Below, one piece after another: positions 49,823-56,686 of a stretch of DNA of 64,000 nucleotides; within the stretch, counting starts at the first letter, position 1, and each line of letters begins with the position of its first letter. The stretch spans positions 186,001-250,000 of the forward strand of contig NZ_JNZS01000007.1 of NCBI RefSeq assembly GCF_000718515.1, written 5' to 3'. The notes under the pieces are model-generated. The model was given only the letters and a program-made list of their open reading frames with translations, was not told the origin of the DNA and ran no database searches. The stretch is from Micromonospora parva (GTDB lineage: Bacteria; Actinomycetota; Actinomycetes; Mycobacteriales; Micromonosporaceae). Position numbers and translations under genes: made by a program.

Positions 49823-50662
49823 ATGTCTGCAGCAGAGATCAGCCCGACCGATGGCGCGCCGGTCGGCGTGATCGGCGGTTCCGGTTTCTACGAGTTCCTC
49901 GACGACGTCGCCGAGGTCACCGTCGACACACCGTACGGAGCGCCCAGCGACCTGCTGTCCGTCGGGAGTCTCGCCGGACGGCCGGTGGTGTTCCTGCCCC
50001 GCCACGGACGCCGGCACACGCTCCCTCCTCAGCGCATCAACTACCGGGCCAACCTGTGGGCGCTGCGCGCACTCGGCGTCCGCCAGGTGCTCGCGCCGGG
50101 CGCCGTGGGCGGTCTGCGCCCGGAGCTGGGCCCCGGCACCCTCGTCGTACCGGACCAACTGGTCGACCGGACCAGCGGCCGCGAGCAGACCTACTACGAC
50201 GGACGGGCCGGCGCGGACGGGCAACTCCCCCCGGTCGTGCACGTGCCCTTCGCCGACCCCTACTGCCCGGTCGGGCGGGCCACGGTGGTGGACGCCGCCC
50301 GCACCACCGGTTGGCAGCCGGTCGACGGCGGCACCATGGTCGTCATCGAGGGGCCCCGGTTCTCCACCCGCGCCGAATCGCAGTGGTACGGCCGGGAGGG
50401 CTGGTCGGTCGTCGGCATGACCGGTCATCCCGAGGCGGTGCTGGCACGTGAGCTGGCACTGTGTTACACCGCGCTGTCACTGGTGACCGACCTCGACTCG
50501 GGCGTCGAGGTCGGACAGGGGGTGACGCAGCAGGAGGTGTTCACCGTCTTCGCCCGGAACGTCGATCGGCTGCGCGTCCTGCTCGGCGAGGCGGTGAAAC
50601 TGTTGCCGGCGGGGCAGGGGGCGTGCCCGTGCGGCCAGGCTCTGGCGGATACCCCGTCGTAA
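49823..50662 (+). CDS. mtnP: S-methyl-5'-thioadenosine phosphorylase (MTAP/PNP family)
   Basis: A 279-residue MTAP-type phosphorylase: GVIGGSGFYEFLDDV, VFLPRHGRRHTLPPQRINYRANLWAL (in parts), VIEGPRFSTRAESQWY and VVGMTGHPEAVLARELALCYT. It splits 5'-methylthioadenosine with phosphate in the methionine-salvage pathway; in related families purine nucleosides are used. It stands 48 bp after the operon with its own AGGAGGG, and the stop overlaps the start of the next promoter's GTAAG repeat. Confidence 0.9.
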   Translation: MSAAEISPTDGAPVGVIGGSGFYEFLDDVAEVTVDTPYGAPSDLLSVGSLAGRPVVFLPRHGRRHTLPPQRINYRANLWALRALGVRQVLAPGAVGGLRPELGPGTLVVPDQLVDRTSGREQTYYDGRAGADGQLPPVVHVPFADPYCPVGRATVVDAARTTGWQPVDGGTMVVIEGPRFSTRAESQWYGREGWSVVGMTGHPEAVLARELALCYTALSLVTDLDSGVEVGQGVTQQEVFTVFARNVDRLRVLLGEAVKLLPAGQGACPCGQALADTPS

Positions 50663-50713
50663 GAGTTCCGAAAGGGTTCGCGACGCGTTCGACGACATGC
50701 GCGGCCGTACGCT
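50659..50713 (+). promoter_or_regulatory. Promoter and GTAAG repeat for the DM13 gene
   Basis: GTAAGA-N5-GAAAGG (50659-50675), 32 bp, then -10 TACGCT (50708-50713) 6 nt before the GTG. The spacing and -10 are identical to those in front of the response regulator. A leaderless mRNA is likely. The first box overlaps the MTAP stop codon. Confidence 0.65.
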
Positions 50714-50719
50714 GCGGGG

Positions 50720-51283
50720 GTGGGAAAACGGATGTTCCGGTCGCCGGTGGTCCGGGCTGGTCTCGCCGCAGCTGTCGTCGTGGCGGTGCTGGCCCTCTAC
50801 TGGTTCCAGCCGTGGAAGCTGGTCACCGACACCTACGTCGACGAGGCGTTGCCCGGGGTGACGCCGGCATCGGCCGCCCCGATCCCGTCGTCCCCGACCC
50901 CCGCGGCCTCGGCAGCCGCCCCGGCGGCGAACGAGATCCTGACCGTCGGCGAGTTCGTCACCCATGAGCACCGCACGACCGGCACGGCCGAGATCCACCG
51001 GCGCGCCGACGGGCGCCACCAGCTCGTCATTCGGGAGCTGAACACGTCGAACGGTCCCGACCTGCGGGTGTGGCTGACCGACCAACCCGTCCTGCCGGGC
51101 ACTGCCGGCTGGCGGGTGTTCGACGACGGCGAATGGGTCGAGCTGGCCAGGCTCAAGGGCAACAAGGGCAACCAGGTGTACGAGCTACCAGCATCGGTTG
51201 ATCCACGCGACTTCCGGAGCGTCTCCATCTGGTGCAAGCGATTCGCGGTCTCGTTCGGCGCGGCCGAGCTCACGCGCGCCTGA
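50720..51283 (+). CDS. Membrane-anchored DM13-domain protein
   Basis: 187 residues, GTG start. A single N-terminal membrane helix (about 13-28), an Ala/Pro/Ser linker to about residue 70, then a DM13 domain: FVTHEHRTTGTAEIHR, IRELNTSNGPDLRVWLTDQP and NQVYELPASVDPRDFRSVSIWCKRFAVSF with a Cys near the end. DM13 domains are proposed redox or electron-transfer modules. It belongs to the same GTAAG-type regulon as the molybdoprotein operon, which would fit a shared extracytoplasmic redox role. Confidence 0.82.
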   Translation: MGKRMFRSPVVRAGLAAAVVVAVLALYWFQPWKLVTDTYVDEALPGVTPASAAPIPSSPTPAASAAAPAANEILTVGEFVTHEHRTTGTAEIHRRADGRHQLVIRELNTSNGPDLRVWLTDQPVLPGTAGWRVFDDGEWVELARLKGNKGNQVYELPASVDPRDFRSVSIWCKRFAVSFGAAELTRA

Positions 51284-51320
51284 CCGCTGTCACCGCAGGC
51301 GCAACGCACCGGACACGGCA

Positions 51321-51366
51321 TTGACATCTTTCACTGTCCGTTCTAGCGTCTGAGCGAATCGATTCG
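51321..51366 (+). promoter_or_regulatory. Promoter with LacI-type operator for the feruloyl-esterase genes
   Basis: TTGACA (51321-51326), 17 bp, TAGCGT (51344-51349), then CGAATCGATTCG (51355-51366), a perfect 12-bp palindrome with central CG placed at the start site. This is a strong promoter/operator pair of LacI-family type. The gap to the ATG is about 210 nt; nothing else is seen in it. Confidence 0.7.
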
Positions 51367-51575
51367 ACGGCCGACTGGTCCCGCGTGGGCGGCGAGACCA
51401 CTGGCGGAAACCTGTGTCGATGAGCCGGCCGGGATCCCGTGGACACATCACATCCGCTGGGTTTCTTCCGGGGCGAACGCGGTCGGCGCGGGTGACCCGG
51501 TCTGTCGTGGCGGTGTGCGGGTGGCCCCGCGGACCCCCTTTCCATCAGTTCGTGCCGAGTGGCGGGAGCCCCTTC

Positions 51576-52925
51576 ATGACAAGACGTAGACCCATCCTTG
51601 GTCTTCTTGCGACGGCGGCGGCCGTCGTCGTGACCGTCAGCGCGGCGGCGCTCGCCGGTGGCGTGCGCACCACGGCGTCGGCAGCGGAGATCGGAGCAGC
51701 CGCGGCGACCGCCGGGTGCGGCAAGGCCCCCACGTTGACCAGCGGCCAACGGTCCATCCAGAGCAGCGGCCAGAACCGCAGTTTCATCCTGAGGATCCCG
51801 GACAACTACGACCGCAACCACGCGTACCGGTTGATCTTCGGATTCCACTGGAACGGCGGCACCGCCAACGACGTCGACGGCGGCGGGTCCGACGGGGCGG
51901 CCTGGTCCTACTACGGGCTGCGGCAGCAGGCCAACAACAGCACCATCTTCGTCGCCCCGCAGGGCAACGGCAACGGCTGGGCCAACCCCGGCGGCCAGGA
52001 CGTCACCTTCGTCGACGACATGATCAGGGTGATCGAGGCGGACCTCTGTGTCGACACCACGCAACGCTTCGCGCTCGGCTTCAGCTACGGCGGCGGCATG
52101 AGTTACTCCCTCGCCTGTTCCCGGCCCACCGTCTTCCGCGCTGTCGCGGTCTACTCCGGCGGGCAGCTCAGCGGATGCAGCGGCGGCACCCAGCCGGTCG
52201 CGTACATGGGAATCCATGGCATCGGGGACCCGGTGCTCAACGTGTCCGCCGGACGGTCGCTACGCGACACGTTCGTGCGCAACAACGGGTGCACCGCACA
52301 GAACCCACCCGAGCCGAGGGCGGGCAGCCTGACCCACATCACCACCACCTACTCCGGCTGCCGGGCCGGCTATCCGGTGGTCTGGGCCGCCTTCGACGGC
52401 GGGCACACCCCCGGCCCGGTGGACGGCGGCGGGGACAGCGGCGCCAGGACCTGGACCAAGGGCGAGGTGTGGAAGTTCTTCACCCAGTTCGGTAGCACCG
52501 ACCCCACCACGCCACCGCCGACCACCCCGCCGCCGAGCGGCACGTCGGCCCTGCGCAACACGTCCTCCGGACGGTGCCTGGACGTCAACGGCGCCTCGCA
52601 GACCAACGGCGCGGCGGCGATCATCTGGGACTGCCACGGCCAGAGCAACCAGAGCTGGACCTCGACCGCCGCCCAGGAGCTGCGGGTCTTCGGCGGCAAG
52701 TGCCTCGACGTCAACGGCGCCGGCACCGCGAACGGCAGCTCCGTGATCATCTGGGACTGCAACGGCCAGTCCAACCAGAAGTGGCGGCTCAACGCCGACG
52801 GCTCGATCACCGGAGTTGGGTCGGGCCGGTGCCTGGACACGGTCGGCAACGGCACGGCCAACGGCACGCGCATCCAGATCTGGGACTGCACCGGCGCGGC
52901 CAACCAACGATGGAGCCGGAGCTGA
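51576..52925 (+). CDS. Secreted feruloyl-esterase-like CE1 enzyme with ricin domain (copy 1)
   Basis: 449 residues. Signal peptide (about 1-37, after an RRR stretch); an alpha/beta-hydrolase domain with GCGKAPTLTSG, FGFHWNGGTAND, the nucleophile GFSYGGGMSY (G-x-S-x-G) and the His in FDGGHTPG; a Thr/Pro linker (TTPPPTTPPP); then one ricin trefoil with repeats ending SNQSWTS, SNQKWRL, ANQRWSRS. It matches PHB-depolymerase-like feruloyl esterases that release ferulate or p-coumarate from arabinoxylan. ATG 51576 has GGGAG upstream. Followed by a close paralogue. Confidence 0.85.
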   Translation: MTRRRPILGLLATAAAVVVTVSAAALAGGVRTTASAAEIGAAAATAGCGKAPTLTSGQRSIQSSGQNRSFILRIPDNYDRNHAYRLIFGFHWNGGTANDVDGGGSDGAAWSYYGLRQQANNSTIFVAPQGNGNGWANPGGQDVTFVDDMIRVIEADLCVDTTQRFALGFSYGGGMSYSLACSRPTVFRAVAVYSGGQLSGCSGGTQPVAYMGIHGIGDPVLNVSAGRSLRDTFVRNNGCTAQNPPEPRAGSLTHITTTYSGCRAGYPVVWAAFDGGHTPGPVDGGGDSGARTWTKGEVWKFFTQFGSTDPTTPPPTTPPPSGTSALRNTSSGRCLDVNGASQTNGAAAIIWDCHGQSNQSWTSTAAQELRVFGGKCLDVNGAGTANGSSVIIWDCNGQSNQKWRLNADGSITGVGSGRCLDTVGNGTANGTRIQIWDCTGAANQRWSRS

Positions 52926-52972
52926 GCCCGGTGAGGTTCCCGATGCTCACCCACGCACAAGGAGACTCAGTC

Positions 52973-54310
52973 GTGCCACTTCGCAAACACACCACGCCCT
53001 GGCCGGGGGCAGTCCTGGCCGTCCTGGTTCTGATCGCCGTCGGCATGTACGTCGTCACGACCGTCGCGCCGGCGGCAGCGGCCACCACTGCCGGCTGCGG
53101 CAAGGCACCCGGGCTGACCAGCGGCACCCACACCATCCAGAGCAGCGGAAAGAGCCGCAGCTTCATCCTCCGGTTGCCGGACAACTACAACAACACCTAT
53201 GCCCACCGGCTGGCCTTCGGGTTCCACTGGTTGGGCGGCACCGCCAACCAGGTCGCCTCGGGCGGCACCGACGGGGCCGCCTGGGCCTACTACGGCATGC
53301 TCTCGCAGGCCAACAACAGCACGATCTTCGTCGCCCCGCAGGGCCTCAACAACGGCTGGGGCAACACCAACGGTGAAGACGTGACCTTCACCGACGACAT
53401 GATCCGTGTGATCGACAACGCCCTCTGCGTCGACACCACCCAACGTTTCTCGGTCGGCTTCAGCTACGGCGGCGCGATGAGCTACTCGTTGGCGTGCTCC
53501 CGCCCGACGGTGTTCCGGGCGGTCGCCGCAATCGCCGCCCCGGGAGCGATCAGCGGATGCAGCGGCGGCACCCAACCGGTGGCGTACCTGGGGATTCACG
53601 GCATCAACGACAACATCGCCAGCGGACGGTCGCTGCGTGACAGGTTCGTCCGGAACAACGGCTGCGCCGCGCAGACCCCGCCGGAGCCGAGGGCGGGCAG
53701 CCTGACCCACATCACCACCGCCTACTCCTGCCAATCCGGATACCCGGTGCTCTGGGCGGCGTTCGACGGCGGCCACCAGCAGGGTCCGGTGGACGGGTGC
53801 GCCGGCTGCGAGAGCGGCGCGCGGAGCTGGGTCAAGCAGGAGGTGTGGCGGTTCTTCACCCAGTTCGGCTCCGACGTGCCGCCCACCACTCCCCCGCCGA
53901 CGACCCCACCGGCCGGCCAGCAGAACGTGCTGATCGCGGGCGGCCAGTCCGGCCGGTGCATCGACATCCCCAACTCCAGCACCAGCAACGGCGTCCGCCC
54001 GCAACTGTGGGACTGCCACGGTGGGGCCAACCAACGGTGGACCCACACCGCCAACCGCACCCTGACCGTCTACGGCAACAAGTGCCTGGACGCCAGCGGA
54101 GCGGGCAGCAGCAACGGCACCGCGGTGATCATCTGGGACTGCAACGGCCAAGCCAACCAGCAGTGGAACGTGAACGCCAACGGCACCATCACCGGAGCCC
54201 AGTCGGGGCTGTGCCTCGACGCCATCGGTTCCGGCACCGCCAACGGGACGCAACTTCACCTCTGGGCCTGCCACGGCGGCGCCAACCAGCAGTGGAGCAC
54301 GCGCACCTAG
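52973..54310 (+). CDS. Secreted feruloyl-esterase-like CE1 enzyme with ricin domain (copy 2)
   Basis: 445 residues, GTG 52973 after AAGGAG. The same architecture as the preceding gene: signal sequence (AVLAVLVLIAVGMYVV, ends PAAAA), GCGKAPGLTSG, FGFHWLGGTANQ, GFSYGGAMSY nucleophile, FDGGHQQG, a TTPPPTTPP linker, and a ricin domain (ANQRWTH, ANQQWNV, ANQQWSTRT). A tandem duplication 47 bp apart; the copies differ at many positions, e.g. an insertion of CAGCES near the end of the catalytic domain. Likely cotranscribed from the 51321 promoter. Confidence 0.84.
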   Translation: MPLRKHTTPWPGAVLAVLVLIAVGMYVVTTVAPAAAATTAGCGKAPGLTSGTHTIQSSGKSRSFILRLPDNYNNTYAHRLAFGFHWLGGTANQVASGGTDGAAWAYYGMLSQANNSTIFVAPQGLNNGWGNTNGEDVTFTDDMIRVIDNALCVDTTQRFSVGFSYGGAMSYSLACSRPTVFRAVAAIAAPGAISGCSGGTQPVAYLGIHGINDNIASGRSLRDRFVRNNGCAAQTPPEPRAGSLTHITTAYSCQSGYPVLWAAFDGGHQQGPVDGCAGCESGARSWVKQEVWRFFTQFGSDVPPTTPPPTTPPAGQQNVLIAGGQSGRCIDIPNSSTSNGVRPQLWDCHGGANQRWTHTANRTLTVYGNKCLDASGAGSSNGTAVIIWDCNGQANQQWNVNANGTITGAQSGLCLDAIGSGTANGTQLHLWACHGGANQQWSTRT

Positions 54311-54340
54311 GGACTGTTTCCTAGGGGCGGGCGGGCCCGG

Positions 54341-54577
54341 TCAGCGCCACCGGACCGGGCCCGCGTCGGCCCGGATCCGGAACAGTGCGTACGGCTTGCG
54401 CCGCAGGTCTTGCCCGGGTTGGCACGTCGCCTGGTGGTGCGGTTGGTTGGCGGTGACGTACCGGTGCCCGTCGGCGGCCACGGACATGGTGTCGGGACCC
54501 AGCAGCCGAGGGTCGTGGACCACCGTCTCGTCATCGTCGTCGGCCGCTTTCCAAGCCGGCGGAGCCGGGGCGGCGGC
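54341..54577 (-). pseudogene. Remnant of a major-royal-jelly/SMP-30-like protein gene
   Basis: A minus-strand fragment that reads HDPRLLGPDTMSVAADGHRYVTANQ..., DLRRKPYALFRIRADAGPVRW to a stop at 54341. This matches the C-terminus of yellow/MRJP-type beta-propeller proteins. An in-frame stop at 54578 truncates it and no upstream coding part follows, so most of the gene is lost. The rest of the 54311-54798 gap (54580-54798) shows no further recognisable gene. Confidence 0.6.
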
Positions 54578-54798
54578 TCACGCCTGCCCGGACGCTTCGG
54601 GTTGGCGTGGCATGGGCAATCCGTTACCGGTTGGTTCGCCACACCTGGCGGTCACCCGGTGTGTGCCGGGGCTCTTCGACGCGATGCTGGAGGCGGCCTC
54701 GGCAGCGGCCCATGAACACAACGCTGAAATCGACCACCACCGAGCGCGGATCCGGTGCGGTCTCCGCGAGGCGGACGGCCCGGCCGAGGGCCACCCGG

Positions 54799-55548
54799 TC
54801 ATGTCGCATCGGTCGTGCAGCAGGAGCAGCCGGGCCCGCACCCACACGCGCCGGCATCGCTGTCGCCGGGCCCACCGGCCGCGGTGTCGGTCGGAGGGGT
54901 GGTCAGCGGGGCGACGCAGCAGGCATCGCCGCGCCACGCCTCCCGGCCTTCCTTGGCGGCGACGGCGGCGATCACCAGCGCGGCGATCGGGTCGGCCCAG
55001 GCCCAGCCGAACAGGCTGTTGACCCCGAGACCGACGAGCAGGACCGCGGACAGGTACGTGCACAGCAGGGTCTGCTTGGAGTCGGCGACCGCAGAGCGGG
55101 AGCCGAGTTCCCGGCCGGCGCGGCGCTGGGCGTACGAGAGCACTGGCATGATCGCCAGCGACAGCGCCGCGAGCACGAGGCCGGTGCGGGAGTGTTCGGC
55201 GTCGGGGCCGCCGGCCAACGCCCGTACCGACTCCACCGTCACGTAGATGGCGAGTGCGAAGAACGACACCGCGATGACCCGCAGCGCGACCTTTTCCCGG
55301 GCCTGCGGGTCGGGGCCGGCGAACTGCCAGGCCACCGCCGCCGCAGAGGACACCTCGATGATCGAGTCAAGGCCGAAGCCGATCAGCGCGGTCGACGACG
55401 CCATGGTGCCGGCGGTGATCGCCACCACCGCCTCGATGACGTTGTAGGTGATCGTGGCGGCGACCAGCAGCCGCACCCGGCGGGCGAGGACCTGGTGGCG
55501 GTCCGACGACGGCCCCGCGGGTGTCACGGTTCTCAGGGGCAGGGTCAT
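54799..55548 (-). CDS. CDF-type cation efflux protein with Cys-rich tail
   Basis: 249 residues, ATG 55548 overlapping the ArsR stop (ATGA). Five to six membrane helices with the CDF-like stretch IGFGLDSIIEVSSAAAVAWQF (in parts) and a later AVADSKQTLLCTYLSA motif in place of the usual CDF His/Asp sites. The C-terminal 40 residues are Cys-rich (DACCVAP, GACGCGPGCSCC), an unusual metal-binding tail. Coupled to a CmtR-like sensor, so it probably exports Cd, Pb or Zn. Confidence 0.82.
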   Translation of the reverse strand: MTLPLRTVTPAGPSSDRHQVLARRVRLLVAATITYNVIEAVVAITAGTMASSTALIGFGLDSIIEVSSAAAVAWQFAGPDPQAREKVALRVIAVSFFALAIYVTVESVRALAGGPDAEHSRTGLVLAALSLAIMPVLSYAQRRAGRELGSRSAVADSKQTLLCTYLSAVLLVGLGVNSLFGWAWADPIAALVIAAVAAKEGREAWRGDACCVAPLTTPPTDTAAGGPGDSDAGACGCGPGCSCCTTDAT

Positions 55549-55877
55549 CAGCAGCAACCCTTCTCAGCGGAGTCCGGGCACACGGCCGGGTCGACCGCCA
55601 AGACGAGGCCGAGCAGGTCGGCCAGGGCATGTGCCAGGCGAACGTCGGCCAACTCGTAGCGGGTCCGGCGGCCCTGCGGCACCGCGACCACCAGCCCGCA
55701 GCCACGCAGGCACGACAGGTGGTTCGACAGGTTCTGCCGGGTCGTGCCCAGCAGGTCGGCCAACTCGGCCGGATAGCCGGGCCCCTCCCGCAGCGCCAGC
55801 AGGAGCCGCGCCCGGGTCGGATCGGACAGGGCGTGGCCGAAGCGGGCCAGTACCTGCCCGTGCGTCAACGTCTCCAT
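55548..55877 (-). CDS. ArsR-family metal sensor, CmtR-like
   Basis: A 109-residue ArsR/SmtB repressor. The recognition helix region is TTRQNLSNHLSCLRGCGLV; Cys 56 and Cys 60 plus Cys 100 in DPAVCPDS correspond to the Cys57/Cys61/Cys102 triad of mycobacterial CmtR, which binds Cd(II) or Pb(II). Two more Cys end the protein (KGCC). It lies 11 bp downstream of a perfect palindrome and is translationally coupled to the efflux gene. It should release DNA on binding soft metals. Confidence 0.88.
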   Translation of the reverse strand: METLTHGQVLARFGHALSDPTRARLLLALREGPGYPAELADLLGTTRQNLSNHLSCLRGCGLVVAVPQGRRTRYELADVRLAHALADLLGLVLAVDPAVCPDSAEKGCC

Positions 55878-55888
55878 TCCGCAGATAG

Positions 55889-55904
55889 TACAGCCGAGGC
55901 TGTA
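55889..55904. promoter_or_regulatory. Operator of the CmtR-like regulator
   Basis: TACAGCC-GA-GGCTGTA, a perfect 7+2+7 palindrome, 11 bp upstream of the ATG and overlapping a probable -10 (TACTAT). Typical position for an ArsR-type operator. Confidence 0.7.
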
Positions 55905-56011
55905 TCAAGCCGAGTCGCGTGCTCAGCCTTCCACGCCGGGGGCGGCGCCCAGGCCCACGACGTGTCGGTGGCGTAGGCGCCCGCCAACCGGTCCCCACAC
56001 GCGCACCGGCT

Positions 56012-56194
56012 TTACTCCTCCGGAACGCGCGGGCCAACCTCGCCCCGCCTGAGAAGCTCCGCGTTGCGGTCGGCCTCATCGTCGGCGTGCGTGGCACCGG
56101 CGCCGGGGTCCGTCGTCCGACGCCCCTCGGCGTCCTGGTACACCGCACCGGTTTCGAGGGCTCGCTCCTGCTGACTCTGCTCGGGCGTCGTCAT
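56012..56194 (-). CDS. Small acidic hydrophilic protein
   Basis: 60 residues, MTTPEQSQQERALETGAVY followed by DAEGRRTTDPG and NAELLRRGEVGPRVPEE. No membrane segment, Cys or motif; it is acidic and probably disordered. Similar short proteins are frequent in this group of actinomycetes, but I cannot give a function. Start 56194 is preferred over 56227. Confidence 0.55.
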   Translation of the reverse strand: MTTPEQSQQERALETGAVYQDAEGRRTTDPGAGATHADDEADRNAELLRRGEVGPRVPEE

Positions 56195-56263
56195 GGATTC
56201 CCACCTACCCTCGGGATCGGTCAGCAAACGGCCCCGCCGGATCGACAGGCCCCGATCATGGCG

Positions 56264-56686
56264 TCAGGCGACGCAGAACTCGTTGCCCTCCGGGTCGAGC
56301 ATGACGACGTGCCCGAGGACCTCGCCGTACCACTCCTCCCGGACCACCGTCGCGCCAGCGGCGACCAGGTCGGGCACTTTCCGCCGGATCAACCGCGCGC
56401 GCTCGGCCTCGTCCCCGAAGCCCGGGCCGGCCACGCGGATGTCGATGTGCATCCGGTTCTTGGCCGACTTCCGCTCGGGGACCCTGAGGAAGGCGATGGC
56501 GGGGCCCCGACCGTCCGGATCGACGATGGACGCGTTGTCTGGCTCGTCGAAACCGGGTTCCTTGACGTACCCGAGGGCCAACGCCCAGAAGGCGGCGATC
56601 CGCTGCGGATCGTCGGCATCGCATCCCAGCGTCCAGAAGGTGGCCACCGCCCCACCGTACGCGGGCGGTGCCGGCTCAGTGGCCAC
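56264..56686 (-). CDS. VOC-family (glyoxalase-like) protein
   Basis: A 140-residue vicinal-oxygen-chelate protein with two beta-alpha-beta-beta modules: WTLGCDADDPQRIAAFWALALGY, AIAFLRVPERKSAKNRMHIDI and GHVVMLDPEGNEFCVA. The His in MHIDI and the Glu in GNEF are the usual metal ligands. Overlaps the TPP-enzyme gene by 11 bp, so cotranscribed; perhaps processing a related product. Confidence 0.8.
   Translation of the reverse strand: MATEPAPPAYGGAVATFWTLGCDADDPQRIAAFWALALGYVKEPGFDEPDNASIVDPDGRGPAIAFLRVPERKSAKNRMHIDIRVAGPGFGDEAERARLIRRKVPDLVAAGATVVREEWYGEVLGHVVMLDPEGNEFCVA

Noticed and set aside
54396..55022. Plus-strand open frames between the esterases and the metal-efflux gene
   Set aside because: Composition is shadow-like, they run antisense into the efflux gene, and the only recognisable coding trace is the minus-strand MRJP remnant.
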